A stretch of 64,000 nt of DNA from [Empedobacter] haloabium (GTDB taxonomy: Bacteria; Pseudomonadota; Gammaproteobacteria; Burkholderiales; Burkholderiaceae_D). The stretch's first letter is position 1, and every line of letters starts with the position of its first letter. The position numbers were made by a program, and so were the translations under genes. Location of the stretch: positions 4,898,001-4,962,000 of the forward strand of contig CP136508.1 in the NCBI GenBank assembly GCA_008011715.2, given 5' to 3'. Under the pieces are notes generated by a model that had not been told where the DNA came from, did not search any database, and saw only the letters and a list, made by a program, of their open reading frames with translations. Shown piece after piece: positions 19,985 to 28,972 of the stretch.

Positions 19985-21273
19985 CGCGGCACCTGCGGGC
20001 GCGAGGCCAGGCGGAAGTCGGCCTGGGCGGGCCGCCCCGGCAGGTGCAGGCTGGCGACGGGGCGCGGCGTCTCGGCCACCACCTGGCCGCGCCGCATGAC
20101 CAGCCGGCGCGCCGCGCGCAGCCGGATCGCCTCGACCGGGTCGGCCGCGTCCAGCAGCACCAGGTCGGCGTGGCAGCCGGGCGCGATGCCGTAGCCTTCC
20201 AGGCCGAGAATACGCGCCGGTGTGGCGGTGACGGCGTCGAAGCACGCGCGCATGGCTTGCTGGCCCGTCATCTGCGCCACGTGCAGTCCCATGTGCGCCA
20301 CCTCCAGCATGTCGCCGGAGCCCATGCCGTACCAGGGGTCGAGCACGCAGTCGTGGCCGAACGCCACCTCCACCCCGGCCGCCATCAGTTCCGGCACGCG
20401 GGTCATGCCGCGCCGCTTCGGATAGGTGTCGTGGCGGCCTTGCAGGGTGATGTTGATCAGCGGGTTGGCGATGGCGGCCACGCCGCTTTCTGCGATCAGC
20501 GGCAGCAGCTTGCTGACGTAGTAGTTGTCCATCGAGTGCATCGACGTCAGGTGCGAGCCGGCCACGCGACCGTGCAGGCCCAGGCGGTGCGTCTCGGCCG
20601 CCAGTGTCTCGATGTGGCGCGACAGCGGATCGTCCGATTCGTCGCAGTGCATGTCCACGCGCAGGCCCTGCTGCGCGGCGAACTCGCACAGGATGCGGAT
20701 CGACTCGGCGCCATCGGCCATCGTGCGCTCGAAGTGGGGAATGCCGCCGACCACGTCGACGCCCTGCGCGATCGCCCGCTTCAGGTTCGCCAGCGCGGTC
20801 GGGCTGCGCAGCAGGCCGTCCTGCGGGAACGCGACCAGTTGCAGGTCCAGGTACGGCGCCACGCGTCGCTTCACGTCGAGCAGCGCCTCCACCGCCAGCA
20901 GGCGGTCGTCGCAGACGTCCACGTGACTGCGGATCGCCAGCAGGCCGCGCGCCACGGCCCAGTCGCAGTAATGCAGGGCGCGTTCCACCAGCGCCTGCTG
21001 CGTCAAGTCCGGCTTCAGCTCGCCCCACAGCGCGATCCCTTCCAGCAGGGTGCCGCTGGCGTTTACGCGCGGCAGGCCATAGCTCAGCGTCGCGTCCATG
21101 TGGAAATGGGCGTCGACGAACGGCGGGGTGACGAGGTCGCCGCCCGCGTCGATTTCGCGCGCGCCGCGCGCCGCCAGCTTGGGCTCGACGGCGGCGATCC
21201 GCCCCGCCTCGATGGCGATATCGATGCCGGTACGACCGTCCGGCAATGTGGCGTTACGGATCACTACGTCCAT
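19981..21273 (-). CDS. codA: Cytosine deaminase-like amidohydrolase
   Basis: A 430-aa metal-dependent amidohydrolase closely resembling E. coli CodA along its length. Metal and catalytic residues line up with a constant offset of 5 from E. coli: His56 and His58 (AHFHMD), His209 and Glu212 (MHCDE), His241 and Asp308 (FGHDC). LQGRHDTYPKRRG and HMGLHVAQMTG are further family motifs. It hydrolyses cytosine or a related amino-pyrimidine/purine in the cytoplasm. The residue after the catalytic Asp is Cys309, where E. coli has Asp314, so substrate preference may differ (for example isocytosine or creatinine-like). GGAG precedes the ATG. It forms a coupled pair with the GNAT gene. Confidence 0.88.
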   Translation of the reverse strand: MDVVIRNATLPDGRTGIDIAIEAGRIAAVEPKLAARGAREIDAGGDLVTPPFVDAHFHMDATLSYGLPRVNASGTLLEGIALWGELKPDLTQQALVERALHYCDWAVARGLLAIRSHVDVCDDRLLAVEALLDVKRRVAPYLDLQLVAFPQDGLLRSPTALANLKRAIAQGVDVVGGIPHFERTMADGAESIRILCEFAAQQGLRVDMHCDESDDPLSRHIETLAAETHRLGLHGRVAGSHLTSMHSMDNYYVSKLLPLIAESGVAAIANPLINITLQGRHDTYPKRRGMTRVPELMAAGVEVAFGHDCVLDPWYGMGSGDMLEVAHMGLHVAQMTGQQAMRACFDAVTATPARILGLEGYGIAPGCHADLVLLDAADPVEAIRLRAARRLVMRRGQVVAETPRPVASLHLPGRPAQADFRLASRPQVPR

Positions 21274-21423
21274 CGGTGCGCTCCATCAGTTGGCTTGTCC
21301 GATTGTAGGCAGAGCGGCTGGGTTCGTGCAAACAAATCGACGACAACGCTTTGTGCTCATCCGCAATGTTGCGGTGCATAAATTCCGCCTGCCAAACCCA
21401 GGCGGTCCCGGGCGGAAATTGCT

Positions 21424-21451
21424 TTGCAATGCGGGCAATCATGGCTAGAAT
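21424..21451 (+). promoter_or_regulatory. Sigma-70-like promoter of the phasin gene
   Basis: TTGCAA (21424-21429), a 16-base spacer and TAGAAT (21446-21451) lie 65 bp upstream of the phasin ATG. The rest of the 243-bp gap after codA shows nothing else notable. Confidence 0.55.
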
Positions 21452-21516
21452 GCCTTTATTGCATCGCACCATCGTCACCGTTTTCCCTGCATCATTCCCC
21501 CATTCCAGGAGTGCTT

Positions 21517-22359
21517 ATGACTTCGATTACCGAGCAATTGTCCGCAACCGGCAAGTCGCAACTTGAAACGCAACTGAATCTGATGGACACGGTGCTGCGC
21601 AAGTCCGTGGAAGGCATGCAGCAGGTCGCCGCGCTGAACCTGCACACGGCGCGCAACGTGTTCGAGCGCAGCACCACTTCGGCGCGCGAACTGCTGGCCG
21701 CGAAGGATGCGCGCGAGATCCTGACCCTGGCCACGAAACCGCTGCCGACCGTCGAAGGCCTGCTGGCCTATGGCCGCGAGCTGTTCAGCATCGCCAGCCG
21801 CGCCCAGGCCGAGCTGCTGCAGTCGGCCAGCGCGCAGTTCGGCGCCTCGGGCAAGGCACTGGTGCTGGGCGCGCCCACGCCGGCCGTCGCCGAGACGCCG
21901 GCCCACGTGGCGGCCCATGCCGGTGAAGCGGCCAATGCGGCCGTGCACCAGGTGGCCGACAACGTCGAGGCCGCAACCCAGGCCATCGCCCGCAGCGCCC
22001 AGGAAGCGACCCACGTGGCCACCCAGGCCACCACCCAGGCCGCCCAGGAAGCGGCCGCCGCGGCACGCGAGGCCGCCCGCGCCGCCGCCGAAGCGGCACC
22101 GCCCGTGGTGCAAGCCACGGAGCACGTGGTGGAAGCCGCCACCGACAACGTCGAACAGGCCACCGAGGCCATTGCCGCCGCCGTGGCGGAAGCCGCGCCG
22201 GTGACGCCGGCCGCGCAGGTGGACGACGGGGCCGGCGCCCCGAAAACAGCGCGCGGCCGCCCGGCCGCCAAGCCGGTGGCGCAGGCGCTGGCCGATATCG
22301 CCGACAAGCCGGCCACCAGCTTGAAGTCGGTGCCTGGCAAGGCGCAGCCGCGCAAGTAG
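21517..22359 (+). CDS. Phasin family protein (PHA granule-associated)
   Basis: A 280-aa protein. The first 130 residues fit the PhaP phasin family of betaproteobacteria (ITEQLSATGKSQLETQLNLM, then KSVEGMQQVAALNLHTARN). Phasins coat polyhydroxyalkanoate granules and control their size. The C-terminal half is an unusually long Ala/Glu/Thr-rich helical stretch with repeating ATQA, AAQEA and VEAAT units, ending in a Lys/Pro-rich tail. ATG at 21517 follows AGGAG at ideal spacing; the frame is open upstream without a ribosome site. The gene is monocistronic, flanked by its own promoter and a strong hairpin. Confidence 0.9.
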   Translation: MTSITEQLSATGKSQLETQLNLMDTVLRKSVEGMQQVAALNLHTARNVFERSTTSARELLAAKDAREILTLATKPLPTVEGLLAYGRELFSIASRAQAELLQSASAQFGASGKALVLGAPTPAVAETPAHVAAHAGEAANAAVHQVADNVEAATQAIARSAQEATHVATQATTQAAQEAAAAAREAARAAAEAAPPVVQATEHVVEAATDNVEQATEAIAAAVAEAAPVTPAAQVDDGAGAPKTARGRPAAKPVAQALADIADKPATSLKSVPGKAQPRK

Positions 22360-22381
22360 TCGGAACGCTGGCAAGACCCTT

Positions 22382-22435
22382 GGGGACAGGCACCTGTCTC
22401 AGGGCGTTACCGCCCTGAGACAGGTGCCTGTCCCC
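22382..22435. terminator. Hairpin with 25-bp perfect arms after the phasin gene
   Basis: Arms 22382-22406 and 22411-22435 are exact reverse complements (start GGGGACAGGCACCTGTCTC), with loop TTAC. It starts 22 bp after the phasin stop and belongs to the dispersed palindrome family. It probably stabilises or ends the phasin message, though there is no T-run. Confidence 0.65.
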
Positions 22436-22516
22436 GGTGCTTCCGGCGCCGCACGGCGCAGTCCGGCACGATCGATAGTCCTGAGGTATCCTGACGGCCT
22501 TCGTCAAGGATATGTC

Positions 22517-24268
22517 ATGAGTTTATCGAGACTGATCGGCGGCTTCGTGCGCTCGCATTGGCGGGCGTACGCCGGTGCCGCGGTCATGCTGGTCGGCGTG
22601 GCCCTGATCGCCATCTGGATTCCGCGCAAGGTCGGCGCCATGATCGACGCGCTGGCGGCCCATCAACTCACACGCGATGGACTGCTGGCCGACGTCGGCC
22701 TGCTGCTGCTGGTCGGCGTGGCGAACTACGCGCTGCGGGTGGCCTGGCGCATCCGCCTGTATTCGGCCGCCTACCGCCTCGGCGTGGAACTGCGCACCCG
22801 CTTCTACCGGCGCCTGGCGCTGCAGGGTCCGGCCTTCTACCAGAAGCAGCGCACCGGCGACCTGATGGCGCTGGCCACCAACGACATCGACGCCATCGAG
22901 ATGGCCGCCGGCGAAGCCATGCTGGCCGGCTTCGACGGCACGCTGACGCTCGTCATGGTGCTGGGTGTGATGACACTCGGCGTCGACTGGCGCCTGGCCC
23001 TGGTCGCCCTGCTGCCCTTCCCCTTCATGGCGTATGCGTTCTGGCGCATCTCGTCGCACATCCACACGGCGTCGGCCGACTCGCTCAAACGCTTTTCGGC
23101 GCTCAACGACCACGTGCAGGAAACGCTGACCGGCGTCCGCACCCTGCGCACCCTGGGCCTGGAAGCGCGCAGCGCCGCCACGTTCGGCGAGCTGGCCGGC
23201 AAGGCGGCCGATGCCAGCCTGACGGCGCAGCGCTGGGAGGCGGCCTACGAACCGGCCGTGGGCCTGGCGCTGACGGCCGCCACCGGCCTGACCCTGGGCG
23301 TGGGTGGCTACCTGGTGTGGCAGGACCAGTTGACGATCGGCGCACTGACCAGCTTCTCGATGTACCTGGGCCAGCTGATCTGGCCGATGTTCGCGGCCGG
23401 CTGGGTGCTGTCGCTGATCGAACGGGGCCGCGCCGCCTGGGCGCGGCTGCACCCGATGCTCGATGCGCCGCTGTCGATCGACGACCGCGGCAACGTGGCC
23501 GCGCTGGCGCCAGGCGAGCTGGTGCTGGACGACGTCACGGTCTGCTATCCGGGCCAGACCGAACCCGCGCTGGCCGGGGTTTCGCTGCGGCTGCGCCCGG
23601 GCCAGACGCTGGGCCTGGTCGGCCCCACCGGCGCCGGCAAGTCGACGCTGTTGCGCGTGCTGCTGCGCCAGCTGACGCCGCGCTCGGGCAGCGTGCGCTG
23701 GGGCACGCATGCGCTGGACGACTATACGCTCAAGGCGCTGCGCGACGCGATCAGCTGGGTGCCGCAGGAGTCCTTCCTGTTCTCCGCCTCGATCGCCGAA
23801 AACATCGCGCTGGCGCGGCCGGACGCGACGCGCCAGCAAGTGGAGCATGCGGCCGACCTGGCCGCCATCCACGACGACATCCGCCTGTTCCCGCACGGGT
23901 ACGAGACGGAAGTGGGCGAACGCGGCATCACGCTTTCCGGCGGCCAGCGTCAGCGCGTGGCGATCGCCCGCGCGCTGCTGTCCGATAACGACCTGCTGCT
24001 GCTGGACGACGCGCTGTCGGCCGTCGATACCGGCACCGAGACGCGCATCCTCGAACACCTGGAGGAGCTGCGGCGCGAACGCCCGCAGCGCAGCGCCATC
24101 ATCGCCAGCCACCGGCTGTCGGCCGTGGTCAACGCCGACCATATCGTCGTGCTGAAGGCCGGCCGCATCGTGGAAGCGGGCACGCACGACGAACTGCTGG
24201 CACTGGACGGCTGGTATGCCAGCCAGTGGCGCTACCAACAACTGGAGGCCAGCCTCGATGCACTCTGA
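22517..24268 (+). CDS. ABC exporter half-transporter, MdlA-like
   Basis: A 583-aa protein with six membrane segments in the first about 310 residues and an ATPase domain after about 335. Walker A is GPTGAGKS, the signature is LSGGQRQR, and Walker B is LLLLDDALSAVD. The usual catalytic Glu after Walker B is Asp here, as in MdlA-type halves of heterodimeric exporters with one degenerate site. AAGGA lies 6 bases before the ATG. It overlaps the next half-transporter gene by 11 bp, so the two make a heterodimer. Substrates of MdlAB/SmdAB-type pumps are hydrophobic compounds; here unknown. Confidence 0.9.
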   Translation: MSLSRLIGGFVRSHWRAYAGAAVMLVGVALIAIWIPRKVGAMIDALAAHQLTRDGLLADVGLLLLVGVANYALRVAWRIRLYSAAYRLGVELRTRFYRRLALQGPAFYQKQRTGDLMALATNDIDAIEMAAGEAMLAGFDGTLTLVMVLGVMTLGVDWRLALVALLPFPFMAYAFWRISSHIHTASADSLKRFSALNDHVQETLTGVRTLRTLGLEARSAATFGELAGKAADASLTAQRWEAAYEPAVGLALTAATGLTLGVGGYLVWQDQLTIGALTSFSMYLGQLIWPMFAAGWVLSLIERGRAAWARLHPMLDAPLSIDDRGNVAALAPGELVLDDVTVCYPGQTEPALAGVSLRLRPGQTLGLVGPTGAGKSTLLRVLLRQLTPRSGSVRWGTHALDDYTLKALRDAISWVPQESFLFSASIAENIALARPDATRQQVEHAADLAAIHDDIRLFPHGYETEVGERGITLSGGQRQRVAIARALLSDNDLLLLDDALSAVDTGTETRILEHLEELRRERPQRSAIIASHRLSAVVNADHIVVLKAGRIVEAGTHDELLALDGWYASQWRYQQLEASLDAL

Positions 24269-26066
24269 CCGCACCGCCGAAGAAAAACGCGACCAGAAGG
24301 CGCAGATGCGGCGCGCCTTCGGCCTGCTGCGGCGCGCCGCGCTGCCGGACCGCCACCACCTGGGCTGGGCCGTGCTTTGGCTGGCCTGTGCCGCCGGGCT
24401 GGAGGTGATCGGCCCGCTGCTGGGCAAACGCCTGATCGACGAACACCTGCTGCCGCGCGCGCTGGACTGGACCACGATGTCCTTGCTGCTGGGCGGCGTC
24501 GTGCTGACCGGCTGGGCCGCCAGCTGGCTGCGCTACCTGCAGCTGACGCGCCTGTCCGGCCTGGCCATGCGCTCCGTGCAGCGCCTGCGCGAGCAGGTCT
24601 ACGGCCACGTGCTGCGCCTGCCGATGGCGTTCTTCGACCGCGCCATCACGGGCCAGCTGGTCTCGCGCGTGACCAACGACACGGAAGCCGTCAAGGGTCT
24701 GTATATCCAGGTGCTGTTCGTGATCCTGGACAGCACCATCGTCCTGGTCGGCACGATCGCGGCGATGGCGTGGCTGGACTGGCGCCTGATGCTGATCGTC
24801 GTGGCACTGATGCCGTTCGTGCTCCTGATCGTGTGGTTGTACCAGCGCCTGTCCGCGCCGGCGGTGACGCGCGCGCGCCAGCTGCGCAGCGACATCAACG
24901 CGCAAATGGCCGAGTCGATCGGCGGCATGACGGTGCTGCAGGCGAACAACGCCGAGCAGCGCTTCGCGGAACGCTTCGCCCGCACCAATGCCGACCACTA
25001 CACGCAACGTGTGGCCGAGATCCGCGCCAATGCCTGGCTGCTGCGCCCGGCGCTGGACATGCTGAACGTGGTGCTGCTGGCGGCCGTGATCTGGTTCTTC
25101 GGCCAGCGCGGCGGCAGCGGGGCGCTGAACGCCGCCGAGGTGGGTGTGCTGTACGCCTTCATCAACTACATCGCCCGCGTGATCGAGCCGCTGATCCAGA
25201 TCACCATGCAGTTCAGCCAGTTGCAGCAGTCCGTCGTCGCCAGCGCCCGCGTCGCCGGGCTGCTGGACGAAGCGGGCGCCCCGGAGCATGGCAAGGGCGC
25301 GGGCGTGCGCAAGGCTGCCGCCAACGCTGGCGACGGCCCGGCGATCGCGATCCGCCACCTGGACTTCGCCTACATCGACGATCAGCGCGTACTGCACGAC
25401 CTGTCGCTGGAGATTCCGCAAGGCGCTTTCTTCGGCATCGTCGGTCACACCGGCAGCGGCAAGTCGACCTTGCTGTCGCTGCTGCTGCGCTATTACCCGG
25501 CGCGCCACGGCAGCATCCTGATGAACGGCGTGCCGCTGGACGACATCGACATCGAGCAGTTCCGCGCCGACGTCGGCCTGGTGCCGCAGGACCCGTTCCT
25601 GCTGGCCGCTTCCGCTTACGAAAATATCGACATGGGCCGCGGCCTGCCGCGCGCGCGCATCGAAGCGGCGGCGCGTGCCGCCCATGCGCACGACTTCATC
25701 GCGGCGCTGGAGAACGGCTACGACACGCTGCTGGGCGAAGGCGGCTCGCGCCTGTCGTCCGGCCAGAAGCAGCTGATCGCGATCGCCCGTGCGCTGGCCG
25801 GCGAACCGCGCATCCTGCTGCTGGACGAAGCGACGTCGCGCATCGACAGCCAGACCGAGCAGATCGTGCAGGAAGCGCTGAACGAGCTGCGCGGCCGGGT
25901 GACGATCGTCGCCATCGCGCACCGTTTGTCGACGATCCGCGAGGCTGACCGGATCATCGTGCTCAATCACGGCCGTATCGAAGAGGCGGGTTCGCATGAC
26001 ACGCTGATGCAGATCGAGGGCGGACTGTACCAGCGCTTATATCTGTTGCAACAGTTAGCGGCCTGA
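24258..26066 (+). CDS. ABC exporter half-transporter, MdlB-like
   Basis: A 602-aa partner of the preceding protein. Six membrane segments are followed by an ATPase domain with Walker A GHTGSGKS, signature LSSGQKQL and Walker B LLLDEATSRID, which carries the intact catalytic Glu. This complements the Asp-containing site of the first half, as expected of a heterodimeric exporter. The start ATG lies inside the end of the upstream gene; translation is coupled. N-terminal residues are charged (EEKRDQKAQMRRAF), as in MdlB. No regulator adjoins the pair. Confidence 0.9.
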   Translation: MHSDRTAEEKRDQKAQMRRAFGLLRRAALPDRHHLGWAVLWLACAAGLEVIGPLLGKRLIDEHLLPRALDWTTMSLLLGGVVLTGWAASWLRYLQLTRLSGLAMRSVQRLREQVYGHVLRLPMAFFDRAITGQLVSRVTNDTEAVKGLYIQVLFVILDSTIVLVGTIAAMAWLDWRLMLIVVALMPFVLLIVWLYQRLSAPAVTRARQLRSDINAQMAESIGGMTVLQANNAEQRFAERFARTNADHYTQRVAEIRANAWLLRPALDMLNVVLLAAVIWFFGQRGGSGALNAAEVGVLYAFINYIARVIEPLIQITMQFSQLQQSVVASARVAGLLDEAGAPEHGKGAGVRKAAANAGDGPAIAIRHLDFAYIDDQRVLHDLSLEIPQGAFFGIVGHTGSGKSTLLSLLLRYYPARHGSILMNGVPLDDIDIEQFRADVGLVPQDPFLLAASAYENIDMGRGLPRARIEAAARAAHAHDFIAALENGYDTLLGEGGSRLSSGQKQLIAIARALAGEPRILLLDEATSRIDSQTEQIVQEALNELRGRVTIVAIAHRLSTIREADRIIVLNHGRIEEAGSHDTLMQIEGGLYQRLYLLQQLAA

Positions 26067-26205
26067 TATCGCGGTTCTTGGTACCGGCAAGCAACAATAA
26101 CAGCCCTGCAATGCTGTTAATTCAAGTGTGTTGCGTAAAAGCTTAACCGAAGACACGAATACGCCAAATTACCGTTGTGTGAATCGTTCTTTGGTGCAAC
26201 AGGCA

Positions 26206-26211
26206 TATAAT
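26206..26211 (+). promoter_or_regulatory. TATAAT -10 box upstream of the diguanylate cyclase gene
   Basis: A consensus TATAAT lies 54 bp before the TTG start at 26265; no convincing -35 is seen at 17 bp. The remaining 198-bp gap after the ABC genes is AT-rich and holds a weak AACAG...CTGTT inverted repeat near 26100. Confidence 0.4.
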
Positions 26212-26264
26212 GCACCGACACGTGGCGCCCAGCTCCAGCGCCGTGCAGCTCAAGGACCGCAAAG

Positions 26265-28388
26265 TTGGCAGGCATCCCACATTCACCGCGACAGAGATCG
26301 TTACCCCGCAAGCTGCGTCAGCTTGCGGCGGCCGCATTGCTGGCGCCCGCGCTGGCATTCGGCCAGGCCGACCTGCCCGCGCAGCTGCAGCAGATCCGTG
26401 AGGCGATGCGCTACGTGCCGGACGATGCGTTGCGGCGCCTGCAGACGCTGGAACCGCAGGCGCGCGCCAGCGGCGTCCCCACGCGGGCCGAATTTCTCAT
26501 GCTCTACAGTAATAGCCTGCAGGCGACCGGCGACGTCCAGCGCGGCCTCGCCGTCGCCGACGAGCTGATCGCCTTTGGCCGTCAGCTGCGTGACGACGTG
26601 GCCCTGGCCAAGGGATTGCTGGCGCGTTCGTACGCGCTGTACCAGTTGGCCGACCTGAAGGGTGCCCACGCGGCGGCGTTCGAGGCCGAGCGCGTCGGCC
26701 TGCGCACCAGGGACATGCCGCTGCACGTCCACGTGCTGATTACCGCCGGCCAGTCGTACCAGGAAGACGGCAACTATCCCGGTGCCTTGACCAAGCTGCA
26801 GGAAGCGGTCGAAGTGGCCCGTCGCATCGAGGGCAACCGCCTGCCGCTGGCCAGCGCGCTGAACGCGCTGGTGTTCCTGTACGTGAACATGCGCCAGTTC
26901 GACAAGGGCTGGGAGCTGCAGCAGGAATCGGTGGCCGTGGCCAAGTCGATCAACTCGCCCGGCCGCGTGGCCGATGCGCTCAGCATGGAATACGCGCTGG
27001 GGATCGAATCGAACCAGCCGGAGCGCGCCCGCCGCGCCCTGCTGGAGGGCCTGGCGGTCGAGCGCAAGCTGGGCGCGCGCCAGATGATCGCCACCACGCT
27101 GGTCAACCTGGCCGACAGCTACCTGAAGGAACACGACTACGCACGCGCTCTGGATTACTCCAACCAGTCGCTGAAGGCCGCGATCGAGGTGCGCAGCACC
27201 GCCGACATCGCCACCTCGCGCATCAACATGGGCCAGGCCTACCTGGGCCTGGGCCGCATCGCCGAGGGCAAGCGCCAGTTCGAAGCCGGCCTGGCGGAAT
27301 ACGACAAGGCCGGCGACAAGCCCGAACTGCAGGCCGTGCTGCTGGAATATGGCGGCGCGCTGGAGCGCGCGGGCGACTACAAGGGCGCCGTCGAGGCCTA
27401 CCACCGCGAGCGCACACTCACCAACGAGATGTTCGCCAAGCAGCGCCAGAAGGACGTGCTGGAGCTGCAGCAGAAATACGACACCGAGAAAAAGCAGCGC
27501 CAGATCGAGGCACTGCGCCAGGAAAACCGCGTCAAGGGCGCGGAGCTGGACAACCGCCGCCTGCAGCAGCGCGTCTGGTGGCTGCTGGCCGTGGTCTCGG
27601 CGCTGGTGGCCGCCATCGTCGGCCTGCTGTACCGCAAAGTGCGCACGGCCAATGCCCAGCTGGAGGAAAAGAACGAGGAATTGAAGCAGCAGAGTTCGCT
27701 GGACCCGCTGACCTCGCTGTACAACCGCCGCCACTTCCAGGAATTCATGCGCGGCCACGCCACGGTCGAGCGCCGCGTGATCGGCGACGATACCGTGGGC
27801 GCGCTGTTCCTGATGGACGTCGACCACTTCAAGCACGTCAACGACACCTACGGCCACGCCGCCGGCGACGCGGTGCTGCGCATGATCGCGGAAAACCTGC
27901 GGGTGGCGCTGCGCGAGACCGACATGATCGTGCGCTGGGGCGGCGAGGAATTCCTGGCGTTCCTGCCGGCCGTGTCGCGCCAGAGCGTGGATGACGTGGC
28001 GCGCCGCATCCTCTACACGATCTCGTCGCAATCGTTGCAGTACCAGGGCATCACGATCCCGGTCAACGTCTCGGTCGGCTTCGCGCCGTTCCCGCTGGTG
28101 CCGGGCGACACGCCGCTGTCGTGGGAGCGCGCCGTCAACCTGGTGGACATGGCGCTGTACCTGGCCAAGGCGCACGGCCGCAACCGCGCCTACGGCGTGC
28201 GCGGCTTCGCCAATTTCGGCCAGACGACGATGGAATCGATCGAGCAGGACCTGGAACGCGCCTGGCGCAACGGCTTCGTCGACCTGTCGGTGGTGCTGGG
28301 CGGGCCGCACGGCGCACCGCCGCCGGCCGAGACGCGCAACAGCAATGTGGTGCAGTTGAAGGCTGGGCGCAAGAGCAAGTCGCGCTAG
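26265..28388 (+). CDS. TPR-containing membrane diguanylate cyclase (GGDEF)
   Basis: A 707-aa protein. A signal-like N-terminus precedes an alpha-helical TPR-type region (about 60-400) in the periplasm, a coiled coil (about 405-440), one membrane segment (about 441-461), and a GGDEF domain. GGEEF is at 559-563 and an inhibitory I-site RETD at 550-553, exactly five residues before, so it should make cyclic di-GMP and be product-inhibited. The only start that includes the export signal is TTG at 26265, with AAGGA about 9 bases upstream. Ligand sensed by the TPR part is unknown. The gene appears monocistronic. Confidence 0.9.
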   Translation: MAGIPHSPRQRSLPRKLRQLAAAALLAPALAFGQADLPAQLQQIREAMRYVPDDALRRLQTLEPQARASGVPTRAEFLMLYSNSLQATGDVQRGLAVADELIAFGRQLRDDVALAKGLLARSYALYQLADLKGAHAAAFEAERVGLRTRDMPLHVHVLITAGQSYQEDGNYPGALTKLQEAVEVARRIEGNRLPLASALNALVFLYVNMRQFDKGWELQQESVAVAKSINSPGRVADALSMEYALGIESNQPERARRALLEGLAVERKLGARQMIATTLVNLADSYLKEHDYARALDYSNQSLKAAIEVRSTADIATSRINMGQAYLGLGRIAEGKRQFEAGLAEYDKAGDKPELQAVLLEYGGALERAGDYKGAVEAYHRERTLTNEMFAKQRQKDVLELQQKYDTEKKQRQIEALRQENRVKGAELDNRRLQQRVWWLLAVVSALVAAIVGLLYRKVRTANAQLEEKNEELKQQSSLDPLTSLYNRRHFQEFMRGHATVERRVIGDDTVGALFLMDVDHFKHVNDTYGHAAGDAVLRMIAENLRVALRETDMIVRWGGEEFLAFLPAVSRQSVDDVARRILYTISSQSLQYQGITIPVNVSVGFAPFPLVPGDTPLSWERAVNLVDMALYLAKAHGRNRAYGVRGFANFGQTTMESIEQDLERAWRNGFVDLSVVLGGPHGAPPPAETRNSNVVQLKAGRKSKSR

Positions 28389-28418
28389 GCCAGGGGCCGT
28401 CCCCGCCGTGTTCAGGGC

Positions 28419-28537
28419 TTGGGGTCTGTCCCTCTGGGACTGACCCCGGTTTTCATCCACGGCGGTCGCAACTTCGTACAGACAACGCTCACGTCGCTGA
28501 GTAAAACCGGGGTCGGTCCCGAAGGGACAGACCCCAA
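28419..28537. repeat. Long inverted repeat between convergent genes
   Basis: Imperfect arms of about 35 bp (28419-28453 and 28503-28537; outer sequence TTGGGGTCTGTCCCT, inner GGTTTT/AAAACC) flank about 50 bp of unrelated DNA. Each arm is itself a small hairpin of the GGGGTCTGTCCC class. It lies between the diguanylate cyclase and lipoprotein stops. Confidence 0.75.
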
Positions 28538-28550
28538 ACCCAGGGCCAAG

Positions 28551-28901
28551 CTACTTGCCCGTTGGCTTGGCCGGCTCCTCGTCCTCCCGCGCCGCCTTGG
28601 CATTGGCCTGGATCTTCTCGCCGGCCCGCTCCAGCTTGCGGCCCACCGCGTCGGCCGCCTTGTCCAGATGCTCGCCCGCCTTGTCGGCGAATTCGTCCAG
28701 TTCGCGGCCCGTCTTCGCGGCCGCCACCTTCAATTCCTGGTTGGCCTTCTTCAGCTCGGCCGCAGCCTTCTTGCTGGCTTGATCCAGCTCGCGGCCGGCC
28801 CGCTCGGCCGGTCCTTCGACCCGCCGGTCCTCGTCTTTTTGGCAACCCGCCAGCACCGTCAACAACACGGCCACGGGCAGCAAGCGTGATGTAACTAGCA
28901 T
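28551..28901 (-). CDS. Small amphipathic lipoprotein
   Basis: A 116-aa protein with a lipoprotein signal (lipobox LAGC, Cys near 20) followed by one long, highly charged helix with heptad-like Ala/Leu and Lys/Glu spacing (about 30-100) and a short acidic/Pro tail. It would be anchored to a membrane and lie along it or pair as a coiled coil. A perfect AGGAGG precedes the ATG. It follows the zinc-ribbon membrane protein gene by 71 bp in the same direction and may be the last member of the tubulin-like cluster, but it could be independent. No known family recognised. Confidence 0.75.
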   Translation of the reverse strand: MLVTSRLLPVAVLLTVLAGCQKDEDRRVEGPAERAGRELDQASKKAAAELKKANQELKVAAAKTGRELDEFADKAGEHLDKAADAVGRKLERAGEKIQANAKAAREDEEPAKPTGK

Positions 28902-28972
28902 GGTACCTCCTGCGCGCACGTTGCCAGAAGTCTAGCAAACTTTGCGAGGCCACCGCGCCGCGCTGGCAGCCG

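Noticed and set aside
28419..28537. Possible insertion-sequence ends
   Set aside because: The arms are repeat-family hairpins around 50 bp of non-coding DNA; no transposase or target duplication is visible.
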